Source of the DNA: Candolleomyces eurysporus
Lineage: Eukaryota; Basidiomycota; Agaricomycetes; Agaricales; Psathyrellaceae
Reading direction: 5' to 3'
Length of the DNA stretch: 64,000 nt
Assembly (NCBI GenBank): GCA_027579435.1
Contig: JANBPK010001193.1
Coordinates: 1-64,000 of the forward strand
Shown here: piece by piece, positions 35,775-47,882 of the stretch
Layout of the letters: each line of letters begins with the position of its first letter
Position numbering within the stretch: position 1 is the stretch's first letter
Translations under genes and position numbers: made by a program
The notes under the pieces: generated by a model
What the model was told of the DNA's origin: nothing
Seen by the model: the letters and a program-made list of their open reading frames with translations, nothing else
Databases searched by the model: none

Positions 35775-36771
35775 TCATAAGTCAACTTTGAAACCGGCAG
35801 TACTATATTTCGAGCATGATGAGCCATCAGCAGATAAACTGGGAGGACAGTGCGTACGCAACGGGCTGAGGCTTCTCGCCATGACGACCTTGAACACCTG
35901 CGCCGCTATGTGCTAATCATGAGCCGGCTTCGCATGACCTGCAAGGAAAATGCTTACGCAAACCAGCTGGCGCGGCCCTCACCACCTTTCAAACCGACAT
36001 TGCTATAGATCGTTCGTGAGCCGTTGGCATCTGTAGATATCCTTTGAAAACGGTGCTTACGCCTCGAAGACAGGTTTCTCCCCAGGGCGACCCAGAGCGC
36101 CGACGTTCCTAGACATCCATAGTGAGGCATTTTTGAACGTCGAATTCATAGTAGTGCCTACACATATAAGTCCTTGTTCTTGTCCTTTCCAAAGTTGTGG
36201 TTAGCTTGAGCCACGACATTGCTGAACATGGGATGAGCCATGAGCGGATGAATAAGGAGAACGGTGCGTACACATAGGCATCAGGTTGCTTCCCGACACG
36301 AGCTTCAGCATTGAAACCGCTATATATCAGAAGTGAGCCATTCAGCAGCTACGGGCAAGGATAGCGCCTACACATCGAAGCGATTCTTCCCCGCGGAGTG
36401 CTGGACTTGGGCGGCGATATTGCTGTATGGATAATTAGTTGGATGATAAATCATTCAAAAGAATAGCGCCTACCCAAAGGCGTCAGCTTTCCCTCCAGGA
36501 AGCTTGTGAAGGCCGGCAGCACTATATTGTCGACGGTAAGGCCCGTGTAGGTGAATCTGAGTATACTGCCTACCCAGACCACTTCGTGTCCCCCACGGTG
36601 TGCTGAGCTTGAGCTCCTAATCGTTGAGCATTACTATATAAAGAAGATCAACTATCCGGAGATTGCCTCTCAGAGCAGTGCCTACTTGAAATAGTCGATT
36701 TCCCCAGCAACAAGAAGGGCAAAGAGGAGCCCATAGCTAGCGATGACCAGAATCAGGGCTGAGGACCGCAT
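35775..36771 (-). CDS. secreted repeat protein encoded by phase-2 micro-exons
   Basis: Ten exons on the minus strand: 36771-36686, 36633-36574, 36521-36474, 36422-36372, 36319-36272, 36221-36162, 36108-36061, 36002-35958, 35905-35858 and 35802-35775 (522 bases, 173 residues, in frame). Exon 1 is a signal peptide (MRSSALILVIASYGLLFALL, VAGEIDYF). Each of exons 2-9 is 45-60 bases, starts and ends in phase 2, and encodes one module: NAQRLGAQAQHTVGDTKWS; AAGLHKLPGGKADAF; NIAAQVQHSAGKNRFD; GFNAEARVGKQPDAY; NVVAQANHNFGKDKNKDLY; NVGALGRPGEKPVFE; NVGLKGGEGRASWF; GAGVQGRHGEKPQPV. Exon 10 ends TAGFKVDL. The nine introns are 50-58 bases. All start GTANGC, and most end in a TATAG-like acceptor. No family is recognised. 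The modules share a small-residue start and a central Gly next to a basic or acidic residue. The model is manual, but the uniform phases leave little room for chance. Confidence 0.75.
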
Positions 36772-38390
36772 CGGAAACGAGATAGGTGATAGTTTAAGGT
36801 GGAGTGGCACTGATGGGTGGTTTATGAGGACAGGCGTGAAGGTGCTTGGGGAATAATATATATATGCTTTACTGCGGTCACAAGGAACTGTTTGTTTCAA
36901 TTTGTGGAAACAATATACCAAATAGCTGCACGAGACGGTGTGACCCTCCGATTCGCCATCGTTCTGGAACCGACTCGCAACTTGAGCCGCGTGTACCTTG
37001 CAACGAAGGATGGCTTCCCGTCTAGAGCTGCATCGATGCTTGAACGAGTATCGCCAGGGATGATTGGCGCCCATTACAAGTAGTATCCTCCCACTGGAGC
37101 CGCGCATTGGACGATTACAACACAACGAGGCAAACTCATGGTGACTGCGTCAATACATATTCGTCAGGATATCGCCTGTCGGAGTCGCGAGAAGAATGTA
37201 GCTTATCATTGGCGCCCATTTCAAGGCAGCATTCCCTGACTGGAGCTTCCCACTGAACGATCGAAGCACTGCAATGAGGCAAATTTATGATCACTGCGTC
37301 AAAACGATATTGTTCAGATCGCGGATACGGGAATGACTTCGTGAAGCATGAAATGATGATGAAATACAGTGGATGATGTTCTAGACTTGCATACAGCATG
37401 AAACTGCGTCCGCAACGTTACCTCACGGTGCTCATGATAGTAAAAATACCAAATCTCGGGCTGCGTGCCAATTTAATTTAAATTTGGTTCTGTCGAATTT
37501 ACCCTCAAGGCGATAGAGAAGCCGTCGAGGTCGAAGAGGTCCTCCGAACCCGTGAGGTCACACACCAAGTGAACGCACTCCCTGGGAAGCTAAGCCAAAT
37601 GAATTTCTTTTTCTTTCGGCAGTGGGCACTGGAGAGCAGGCTTCAGATCGCTGGTCTGGCCTATGGGTCTAGATTACACCTTGTGTAGCACGTACCAATG
37701 GAGGCATAAGAGTAGCAGCAGTTGAGGCAGCCAGCGAGACAAAATGACTGATTGCGACTTCGAGTGTGGAATCTCCTAGCCACCTGGGTTACCCTTTCTA
37801 CCTCAATTCAAGGTCGAATCTGAATGAGCCGCTCAACAAATGTTCGTCTTCGCTGAAAGGAGGTCGTTTCAGGAGTAATCATCAGCGACGGGGAAGACTT
37901 AGGATTCATCGAGCTCCACTACCACCTGCGCCGTGCAGGGAACCTGACCGGATCCCATATCGCTGTCGAAGCTCGAAGTGAACGGATGGCTGTGGGCAGT
38001 TGGTGAGCTCAGATCGTGCCATGGTATGATGGCATTGGTACCAACCTATCTTTACACGAGTCGGCTAACATTGACCTTTGATTGCCTTACCACTGGCAAA
38101 ACTGCCCCGACTCATATCTATGACTTTTTTTTTCCCATTTTTTTGTCAGAAACTATTATTCCAACCTTCAAATGAGCTGTGTTTCTCATTATACTGACAA
38201 ATAGCGGCTGGGAAATGTGGCTGATATGTGGAGAGGTCTGGAGGTCGAGCCTGGACTGAAGCGATACTAATATTTGTTGTCTCTCTCTGCGCGCTATTAC
38301 CTCAGTCCTGGATGGACGGAGGTATCTAGTCAAGGTCGGTCGTACATCGGCGTTTCCGAGAACCATCTGGGAAGAGACACGTACATATCC
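36772..38390. other. intergenic
   Basis: Upstream region of the micro-exon gene, with no obvious TATA box. Several short open stretches exist (for example 37766-37981, plus) but none has recognisable content. 37081-37140 and 37195-37290 share a diverged direct repeat (GATTGGCGCCCATTACAAG against CATTGGCGCCCATTTCAAG). Confidence 0.4.
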
Positions 38391-39111
38391 TTGACGGCAT
38401 CAGACCATTTCACTTCAGAGACTTTACGGTTGCTATCCCTCCGTTATATACCGACAAGGGATCAATCAAAGAAGTCTCGTTTCTAGTACGTACTGCGCTC
38501 AGTAGCCACAGAGTGACCATTCGGGATTCGCATTGCGGGGTATCTGCTTCTCCGAGCTACGAAATCTTCGGCTGGTGATTGGACGCCGGGCGCTGGATTG
38601 CACATGTATATGTATTTGTGTCTATATGAGACTGGGGAGTCGTGAGACCCGGGAATGCGTAACAGAGTGCCTCTGGTTTCACGGCTGTATAGAATTGTGT
38701 TTGAAGTCTCGGAAATATGATTGTTCAATGCCAAAAAAGTAGTGAAAGGGAGGCCGTAGAGAATCTCACACCTATCGGTGAGATGTAAGCAGGGAAGAGT
38801 AAGCTCCGAAATGGGGGCAAAACATATTGATATGTATCAGACCGTGTATAAGCACATGCAGGATACATACCGAGAAATGGTTCGGGTTTCATGGAACTGA
38901 CCCTAGCCAGAAGCGCCCATCTCGTTCTGGTTGATAATGAATTTAATAGGTCCGTAGTTCAACCTATGCTGGTAAAGAAGCATAGCTAAACTTTCGATAT
39001 GCACTCAAAAATGGCGGAGGAATAAGGGTACGCCATATACTAATTTTCGAAAAGATACTGTACAAAAATTCCACAACAGCGTCCCATCAACCAAGTAGGA
39101 AAATATCCAGC

Positions 39112-40470
39112 ATGATCCCCCAGTTCTTCGTCCTTACTACCCTCCTCCTCACTTTCGGCACCCTTTCCGCTTCGTTAGCGTTCCCCAACAATGTAGATAG
39201 ATCTTCCGAACGACACTGGCGCTCGCACAAGCGGAGCACCTGGCGTAGTCAATCCTCCTCCGCCACCTGGTCCGCAGAATTCATGGGTACCAAGCTGGTC
39301 AACGACCGTGCTCATCCATGGAGGCCGCCGAGGGCTGAAGATGAGCGTGGACCGTGCCCAGGAATGAACACGCTTGCATCTCATGGTGTGAGTATTGTTC
39401 GTTATCTCAATGTCTTTATCACTAAACTTTCTTTCAGTATATCTCTCGCGATCGTGTCGCTACCCCAGCCCAGATCGTCACCTCCGTTCAGGAAGTTCAG
39501 TTTCTCTCAGTGGCCGGTTTAATGCACATAAACCCAGCTCGTTTTCCGTCTAGGATTTAACATGGAGAACAAGTTTGCGATCTTCGTGACCTACCTGACT
39601 CACCTGTTCAACGGGAATCTTGTCACCGACCTGCTCAGCATCGGAGGCAAGACAAGGAAGACTGGACCCTCTCCTCCTCCTCCTGCTCATGCCGCGGTTT
39701 CAACGTCCACGGAACCTTCGAGGGTAGGTCATCTCACGAGTTACTTCGTTCAAACAAAAGATATTGATGGCATGGTACAGGAGACGCTAGTATGACTCGA
39801 GCGGACGCGCTCTTCGGGGACAATCACAGCTTCAACCAAACCTTGTTTGATAAGGTACATGTACTCTACGTTAGCTCAACCATGGGTATCGAGTAATCCT
39901 TGGCTTGTATGCATCAGTTTGTCGACTTCAGCAACCGATACGGAGACGGGTAATACAACCTCACAGTTGCTGGAGAGCTGCGATTCCAACGTCTGCAAGA
40001 CTCTATCGCCACCAACCCCCAGTTCTCGTTCAAGAACGTTCGCTTCTTTGGGGCATACGGAGAGCCGGTCTTGCCCATCAACTTTTTCGTTGATGGGCGA
40101 GGGACAGACAAGAGATTAGACATGGCATCGGCTCTGTCATTCTTGAAGGATATGAGGTACCCTCCCGACTTCTTCAGGTCTCCTATGCTCGTGAGTACCC
40201 AAGGAATTGCGGAAATCTTCGCCATGCATCCATTCCAACCTGGGGGCAACGCTGATGGAAAGGTCAACAACTTCGTGGTCGATCCCACCTCCGCCGACTT
40301 CACGAAACCTTGTGTGCTATACGACGATATCTTGAATACGGTGAAGACATTGTATCCCAACCCAACAGGCGTTCTGAGGCAAAATCTAATCAAGAATCTG
40401 CGATATTTCTATACCGGTGTCCCTACAGTATTGGGTAGCGATTGCCGGGGCAATACGGCCGGGAATAGAT
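39112..40470 (+). pseudogene. UPO4, inactivated peroxygenase copy
   Basis: Clear homologue of UPO5 and UPO6, with signal peptide (MIPQFFVLTTLLLTFGTLSA) and GPCPGMNTLASHG, but carrying several independent lesions. The pro-segment after NNVD is out of frame with its paralogues and regains frame near the FMGTKLV stretch. The donor of intron 2 reads GAAGTTCAGT instead of GAAGGTCAGT (39496). One G is missing in the run near 39693 (GCCGCGG against GCCGGCGG), shifting the EGD exon. GGTTAT has become GGGTAATAC, creating an in-frame TAA at 39951-39953. The C-terminal EQFPYG is lost. The Arg/Glu region (VRFFGAYGE) is still readable. Not expected to make enzyme. Confidence 0.85.
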
Positions 40471-42195
40471 TACAGGTCCTTTCAGGTCACCGGCGAAACC
40501 TATCTCCTAAACCGTTCTTCTATTGTTTTATCGTGCTTCCCTTCCAGTATCTCTTGTAACTTGTCTAGATTTATTCCGAATTTTATTATCTACCTTCCCT
40601 TGAAGCGATTGATTATGAATGTGGATTCTATCAATATTTGAGAACTGTGTTTTGCCGATCATGAATTATGGACCAAATCCCCACTGATGTTCGTTCCACG
40701 TAAGCATAGCCCCGCACTGAGTCCTCATTCAGGCTGATCTGACAAGCATTGCAGAAATGCTCCGGCCTTCGTCCCTTTTTTTGCAGAATCAAGGATGGCA
40801 TGGAGAATGCCAGATGCACGTTCCTATACCATGTCGTGGATTTCACGAAAAGCATTGGACTTGGCATGGCGCTCGCTAACCAAGCCAGTTTTTGACAATT
40901 GGAAAGTAGCTCATTGCCTCCTAGTATCTTTCAATACGTTGAAGATCAGGGCGAGGTGCACGGCTATGAGGTACGATAATAGTCTCGCTGAACACTGAGA
41001 AATGGGGGCGGAACCTTCCGGACAATGAGTCGCGCCTTCGTGCGTTGTTCGAGGCCTGGAGTTGAGTGAGTGAGGGACCACAAGCATATTTCCCAGCGTT
41101 GGCTCATACCCCAGCACGTAGGCTTGTGCTTTCTATGGGTGAGCGTACCTGTTGACAAATGAGAAAGCCTATCTCAAGACCTGGCCTACATGTAGCCTAT
41201 CATAAAACAGTATATGGAACGCATGATGGGCTGGGTAGGCAGCGTAAATCCAGCTCGAAGCCCATCGGAAGCCTAACATGCAGCCTACGGTCATCCATAA
41301 TGCAGTGCAACACGTTCGCTGATTGAGTTAGATTGATTAAGGGCTCATTTGAGCAGACAGCCTGATGTCGATCCTACCAATCGTACCAGTGGATCTCATG
41401 AGTGTGATACAACACGGTCCAGATATAAGGAAAGCCTAGAGCTAGTTATCAAGCTTGATTGTGAGTCCTTGGTCATACCAACAAAGCAGGGACACATTGC
41501 ATAACCTTGACGGCATCAGATAGTTTCACTTCAAAGACTTTACGGTTGCAATCTCTCCATACTGACAAGGGATCAATCAAAGAAGTCTCGTTCTTAGTAC
41601 GTACTGCGCTCAGTAGCCACAGGGCGACCGTTCGGGATTCGCATTGCGGGGTACCAGCTTCTCCAAGCTACGAAATCATCGGCTGGTGATTGGACGCCGG
41701 GCGCTGTATTGCACATGTGTATGTATTTGTGTCTTTACGAGACTAGGTGGACGCGAGACCCGAGAGTGTGTAACGTAATGCCTCTGGTTTCACGGTTGCA
41801 CAGAATTGTATTTGAAGTCTAGNAAAAAATAATTGTTCAATGCTGAAAAAGTAGTGAAAGGGGAGCCGTAGAGGATCTCACACCTATCGATGAGATGCAA
41901 GCACTGGGGGGCAAGAGTGATCTCGGACATATGAGCGGGCAAGAACTTATCGATGTGTATCAAAGTGTGTATAAGCACATGCAGGATACATACTGAGAAA
42001 TCGTCCGGGTTTGATGGAACTGACCCTAGCCAGACGCGCCCATTTCGTTCTGGTTGCAAATGAATTGAATAGGTCCGCAGTTGAACCTATGCTGGTAACG
42101 AAGGATTGCTAAACTTTCAAGATGCGCTCCATAATGACGGATGAATAAGGAGTACTCCATATACTCAGTTGCGAGGAAATACTGTACAGAAACTC
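40471..42195. other. intergenic, repeat-unit spacer
   Basis: Non-coding part of tandem units I and II. Homologous to 43640-45420 and 46860-47690. An N lies at 41823 before an A run. Nothing else is seen. Confidence 0.55.
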
Positions 42196-42202
42196 TATAA
42201 AG
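42196..42202 (+). promoter_or_regulatory. TATA box of UPO5
   Basis: TATAAAG, 50 bases before the ATG at 42246. The corresponding site in UPO6 is CATAAAAG. The spacing is much shorter than in the UPO1-3 promoters. Confidence 0.5.
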
Positions 42203-42245
42203 GCGACCTATTAACCAACAAGGAAAAACAGACCGAATATCCAGC

Positions 42246-43626
42246 ATGATTCCCCAATTCTTTGTCCTTCTAACTTCCTTCCTGTTTATCTTCGGCACAC
42301 TTTCCACTTCGTTAGCGTTCCCCAACAATGTGGACCTTCCGAAGCGTCAAGAAGTTGACGACGCCAGTACTCACACAGGTGGAGCACCCGGCGCAGTCGA
42401 TCCTCCTCCGCCACCCGGTCCCCCGAATTTCACGGGGACCAAGCTGGTCAACGACCGTGCTCATCCATGGAGGCCGCTGAGAGATGGAGATGAGCGAGGA
42501 CCATGCCCAGGAATGAACACGCTTGCATCTCATGGTGTCAGTATTGCTCACTATCTTAGCGTCATTATCGCTGAACCTTCTTTAATTGTTCAGTATATCT
42601 CTCGCGATGGTGTCGCTACCCCAGCCCAGATAGTCACCTCTGTCCAGGAAGGTCAGTTTCTCTGGGTGGCCGGTTTAATGTACATAAACCCAGCTCGTTT
42701 TCCGTCTAGGATTTAACATGGAGAACAAGTTCGCGATCTTCGTGACCTACCTGGCTCACTTGTTCAACGGGAATCTTGTCACCGACCTGCTCAGCATCGG
42801 AGGCAAGACAAGGAAGACTGGACCCTCTCCTCCTCCTCCCGCTCATGCCGGCGGTTTCAACGTCCACGGAACCTTCGAGGGTGGGTCCTCTCGCAAGTTC
42901 CTTCGTTCGAGCAAAAAATATTGATGGCATGTTGCAGGAGACGCTGGTATGACTCGAGCAGACGCGTTCTTCGGCGACAATCACAGCTTCAACCAAACCT
43001 TGTTCGATAAGGTACGTGAACTCTCCATTAGCGCAACTATGGGTATCGATTAATCCTTCCATCAGTTTGTCGACTTCAGCAACCGATACGGAGATGGGTT
43101 TTACAACCTCACAGTCGCTGGAGAGCTGCGATTCCAACGTCTGCAAGACTCTATCGCCACCAACCCCCAGTTCTCCTTCAAGAACGTTCGCTTCTTCACG
43201 GCGTATGGAGAGTCGGCCTTCCCAATCAACTTCTTCGTCGATGGGCGAAGGACAGACAAGAAGTTGGACATGGCATCGGCTCTGTCTTTCTTCAAGGATA
43301 TGAGGTACCCTCCTGACTTCTTCAGGCCTCCTACCCCAATTAGTAACCAGGGAATTGCGGAAATCTTCGCCATGCATCCATTCCAGCCTGGAGGAAATGC
43401 TGATGGAAAGGTCAACAACTTCGTGGTCGATCCCACCTCCGCCGACTTCACGAAACCTTGTGTGCTATACGACGATATTTTGAATACGGTGAAGACATTG
43501 TATCCCAACCCAACAGGCGTGCTGAGGCGGAATCTAATCAAGAATCTGCGATATTTCTATACCAGTGTCCCTACGGTATTTGGTAGCGATTGCGGCGGGG
43601 AGCAGTTCCCATACGGCCAGGAATAG
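42246..43626 (+). CDS. unspecific peroxygenase (UPO5)
   Basis: Exons 42246-42536, 42594-42651, 42710-42880, 42938-43011 and 43066-43626 give 384 residues, with the same intron phases as UPO1-3. Signal peptide MIPQFFVLLTSFLFIFGTLS plus TSLAF. The dibasic pro-site is LPKR before QEVDD. RGPCPGMNTLASHG holds the heme-ligand Cys. The third exon reads NMENKFAIFVTYLAHLFNG, a hallmark of this second subfamily (UPO1-3 have NFDHDAAVSATYLGH). FEG|DAGMTRADAFFGDNH and NVRFFTAYGESAFP complete the EGD and R-x6-E signatures. Ends GEQFPYGQE. Predicted active and secreted. Confidence 0.92.
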
Positions 43627-45420
43627 ATTACAGTTCCTTTCCGGTTACCGGTACCACATGTCTCTTAAACCGTTCTTCCATCGCTTTATCGTACTTCCCG
43701 TCCAGTACCTTTCTCAACTTGTGTAACTTTACCCTGAATTCTATTATCTACTCTATGTGCACCTTTCCTTGTAGCGATGATCATCAATGGAAATTCTCTC
43801 GATATTCGAGGACTGTGCTCTGCCGACCACAAATTATGGGCCAAATCCCTACTGATGCTCTTTCCAACGTGCTCCGCGCTGAGTTATCGGTCAGGCCCCT
43901 GATCCGACGAGCATCGTAGAAATACTCCGGCCCTCGTTCCGTTGTTTGAGAATCAAGCATATCATGGACAATATCGGAAGCAATTGTCTACACCGCGTCA
44001 TAAAATTCAAGAAAAGCATTGGACTTGAAGGGAGATGACAATAGCCAGGCTTTGAGAATCTGCAAGTACCCCGTTGCCTCCAAGCATCGCTCAATGCGTT
44101 GAAAAGTAGGGTGAGGTGCATAGCGTTGAGGTCCGACAACAGCAGTGTCGCCTAACGACGGGAAATGAGGGAGAAGACTTTTATTAAAACCGGACAATGT
44201 CAATGTGTCGCGCCTTCGTGCGTCGTTCGAGGTCTAGAGTTGAGTGCGTGAGGGGCCAAAAGCATATTTCCCAGCGTTGGCTCATACCCCTGGACCAGCG
44301 CGTAGGCTCTAGCCCACCCTGCTCCTCGAGGAACAATAGGCTTGCGCTTCTACGGCGTAGCATACCTGTGGACAAAGTCAACACCTGACCTACGTGTAGC
44401 CTATCATAGAACAGTATATGGAGCGCATGATCGGTGAAGTCGGCAGCGTAGGTATAGCCTGAAGCACACTGGAAGCTTAACATGGAGACTACCGTATCCC
44501 AGTGTGCAGTGCAACTGGTTCGCTGATTGAGGCAGATGATTTAGCGCTCATTGGAGTAGACGGTCCGATGTCGATCCTACCAATCCTACGGGTAGAGTCC
44601 TGAGTGGAACATAAAGGTGTCCAGATGTAAGTAAAGCCTAGAGCTAGTCATTAAGCTTGATTGTGAGTCCTTGGTCATAACAACAAAGCCGGGACACATA
44701 TACATAACCTTGACGGCATCAGGCGATTTCACTTTAGAGACTTTACGGCTGCATTCTCTCCATTGTATTTGCATATTGACAAGAGGCCAATCAAAGAAGT
44801 CTCGTTCTCAACGGTACTGAACTTAGTAGCCACAGAGTGACCATTCGGGATTCGCATCGCGGGGTAGTTCTCCGAGCTACGAAATCATCGGCTGGTGATT
44901 GGACGCCGGGTGCGTATTGTACATGTATATGTGTGTGTGCGTGTGTGTGAATTTGTGTTTTTACGAGACCGGGTAAGACGTGAGACCCGAGAATGCGTAA
45001 CGTAATGCTTCTGGGTTCACGGTTGTACAGAATTTTGTTTGAAGGCTCGAAAGTATGATTGTTCAATGCTAGAAAAGTATTGAAAGGGAGGCCTGAGAGG
45101 ATTTCACACCTATCGATGAGATGCAAGCACTGGCAGGCAGGAGTGAGCATGTGAACGGACAAGAACGTGTCGATGTGTATCAGAGCGTATATAACCACAT
45201 GCGTTGCGGGATACGCACTGAGCAATCGTCCGGTTTTGATGGAACTGACCCTAGCCAGACACGCCCATTTCGTTCTGGTTGCCAATGAATTGAATAGGTC
45301 CGCAGTTCGACCTATGGTGATAACAAAGGATTCCTAAACTTTCGAGATGCGCTCCCTAATGACAGATGGATAAGGAGTACTCCATATACTCAGTTTCGAA
45401 GATATACTGTACAGAAACTC
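43627..45420. other. intergenic, repeat-unit spacer
   Basis: Non-coding part of units II and III. A GT-rich run (GTGTGTGTGCGTGTGTGTG) lies at about 44931-44949. No gene is seen. Confidence 0.55.
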
Positions 45421-45428
45421 CATAAAAG
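45421..45428 (+). promoter_or_regulatory. TATA-like element of UPO6
   Basis: CATAAAAG, 50 bases before the ATG at 45471, at the position of the UPO5 TATA box but with its first T changed to C. Confidence 0.4.
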
Positions 45429-45470
45429 CGGCCCATCAACCGAGTAGGAAAGCCAGACAGAATATCCAGC

Positions 45471-46848
45471 ATGATCCCCCGATTCTTCGTCCTTCTTACT
45501 TCCTTCCTGTTCATTTTCGGCATACTTTCCACTTCGTTAGCGTTCCCCAACAATGTGGACCTTCCGAAGCGTCAAGATGTTGACGACTCTAGTGCTCAAA
45601 CAGGCGGAGCACCTGGCGTAGTCAATCCTCCTCCGCCACCTGGTCCCCCGAATTTCACGGGTACCAAGCTGGTCAACGACCGTGCTCATCCATGGAGGCC
45701 GCTGAGGGCTGGAGATGAGCGTGGACCGTGCCCAGGAATGAACACGCTTGCATCTCATGGTGTTAGTATTTTTCGCTATTTCAATGTCTTTATCACTCAA
45801 CTTTTTCAGTATATCTCTCGCGATGGTGTCGCTACCCCAGCTCAGATCGTTACCTCTGTTCAAGAAGGTCAGTTTGTTCCAGTGGCGGGTTTACTTTGTA
45901 TAAACCCAGCTCATTTTCCGTATAGGATTTAACATGGAGAACAAGTTCGCGATCTTCGTGACCTACCTGGCCCACTTGATGAACGGGAATCTTGTCACCG
46001 ATCTGCTCAGCATCGGAGGCAAGACAAGGAAGACTGGACCCTCCCCTCCTCCTCCCGCTCATGCGGGCGGTTTCAACGTCCACGGAACCTTCGAGGGTAG
46101 GTCAGCTCACAAACTACTCCGTTCAAACAAAAGATATTGAACGCATGTTGCAGGAGACGCTGGTATGACTCGAGCGGACGCATTCTTCGGGGACAATCAT
46201 AGCTTCAACCAAACCCTGTTTGATAAGGTACGTGTACTCTACGTTGGCTCAAGCATGGGTATCGAGTAATTCTTTGCTTGTATGCATCAGTTTGTCGACT
46301 TCAGCAACCGATACGGAGACGGTTATTACAACCTCACAGTTGCTGGAGAGCTGCGATTCCAACGTCTGCAAGACTCTATCGCCACCAACCCCCAGTTCTC
46401 CTTCAAGAACGTTCGCTTCTTCACGGCGTACGGAGAGTCGGCCTTCCCAATTAACTTCTTCGTCGATGGGCGAAGGACAGACAAGAAGTTGGACATGGCA
46501 TCGGCTCTGTCTTTCTTCAAGGATATGCGGTACCCTCCTGACTTCTTCAGGCCTCCTACCCCAATTAGTAACCAGGGAATTGCGGAAATCTTCGCCATGC
46601 ATCCATTCCAGCCTGGAGGGAACGCTCATGGAAAGGTCAACAACTTCGTGGTCGATCCCACCTCCGCCGACTTCACGAAACCTTGTGTGCTATACGACGA
46701 TATCTTGAACACGGTGAAGACATTGTATCCCAACCCAACAGGCGTGCTGAGGCGGAATCTAATCAAGAATCTGCGATATTTCTATACCAGTGTCCCAACG
46801 GTATTTGGTAGTGATTGCGGGGAGCAGTTCCCATACGGCCGGGGATAG
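45471..46848 (+). CDS. unspecific peroxygenase (UPO6)
   Basis: Exons 45471-45761, 45810-45867, 45926-46096, 46154-46227 and 46291-46848 give 383 residues. Nearly the same protein as UPO5: signal peptide, LPKR pro-site (before QDVDD), RGPCPGMNTLASHG, FEG|DAGMTRADAFFGDNH and NVRFFTAYGESAFP. Differences are few, for example HLMNGNL for HLFNGNL, GNAHGKVNN for GNADGKVNN, and FPYGRG at the end. Catalytic signatures are intact. Its upstream TATA box is weakened, so expression may differ from UPO5. Confidence 0.92.
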
Positions 46849-47882
46849 GCTACAGCTCCTTTCAGGTCATCGGCGCCCATGTCTCCTAAACCGTTCTTCC
46901 ATCGTTTTATCGTGCTTCCCGTCCAGTATCTATTATAACCTGTGTAGTTTTACCCTAAATTCAATTATCTATTCTATGTGTTTGGAGCGATGATTATTAG
47001 TGGAGATTTTATCAATATTCGAGGACTGAGTTCTGCCGACGACAAATTATGTACCAAATCCCTACTGATGTTCGTTCCAACTTTAACATAGCTCCACGCT
47101 GAGTTCCGGTCAGGCCGCAGACCAGACAAAAGTATTCCGGCCCTCGTTCCGTTGTGGGCGGAACCTCGTGTCCAAATACCGGAGAATGTGTCGCGCCTTC
47201 GTGCATCGTTCGAGGTCTAGAGTTGAGTGAGTGAAAAACCACGAGTATATTTCCCAGCGTTGGCTCTTACTCCTGGACCAGCACGTAGGCTCCAGCCTAC
47301 CTTGCTCCTTGAGGAACAATAGGCTTGCGCTTACTACGGCGTAGCATCCCTGCGAACAAAGCCTATCTCAAGACCTGGCTTACGTATAGCCGATCATCAA
47401 ACAGTATATGGGTTAAGTTGGCAGCGTACGTATAGCTTGAAGCCCACAGCAAGCCTAACATGGAGCCTACTGTAGTCCAGGGTGCAGTGCAACTGGTTCG
47501 CTGATTGAGTCACATTGATATAGCGCTCATTTGAGTAGACGGCCAATGTCAATCCTACCAATCCTACGGGTGGAGTTTCTGGGTGGGATATAACACGGTC
47601 GAAATGTAATAATAAATATGGCATAAGATGTGATTCTAGAAGCATAGAGCTAGTTATTGAGCTTGATTGTGAATCATTGGTCGTATTAACAAAGGTACAA
47701 TACGTCAGCGGGTAGACAATTCAATGGATCTTCATACTTGTATGCCAGTCTTGAGTGCGATACGCGCAAAGGGTGGAGTGGTAGATCCTAAACCAGGTCC
47801 TCCTTTTCAAGTAATCGTCTTAGATAAACCGATTGCACTACCAAGAGAGCGTTGTTATGAACTTGGAGACGGACAGACCGAG
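46849..47882. other. intergenic
   Basis: Rest of tandem unit III up to about 47694, then unique DNA that should contain the 3' end of the G-alpha-like gene. No other gene is seen. Confidence 0.5.

Larger units (their letters stand above)
38391..47694. repeat. three tandem units carrying UPO4-6
   Basis: Units start at about 38391, 41507 and 44710, each with TTGACGGCATCAG and AAGAAGTCTCGTT. The spacing is 3116 and 3203 bases. The junction sequence GAGCTAGTTAT (or GAGCTAGTCAT) followed by GCTTGATTGTGA occurs at 41439, 44640 and 47647, and the last marks the end of the array. Each unit has one UPO gene followed by about 1.2 kb of non-coding DNA. Confidence 0.8.

Noticed and set aside
36682..37125. 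147-codon minus-strand ORF running into the micro-exon gene's first exon
   Set aside because: Only its end (from Met 36771) is the signal-peptide exon; the upstream part is promoter or leader DNA read by chance, and the ORF stop lies inside intron 1.
42706..43377. 223-codon minus-strand ORF antisense to UPO5
   Set aside because: It is the reverse reading of UPO exons and introns. The plus strand has signal peptide, catalytic motifs and conserved splice sites; equivalent antisense frames appear over the other UPOs.
44931..44949. GT-rich run in the UPO5-UPO6 spacer
   Set aside because: Ordinary microsatellite, present in shorter form in the sister units; no functional claim justified.
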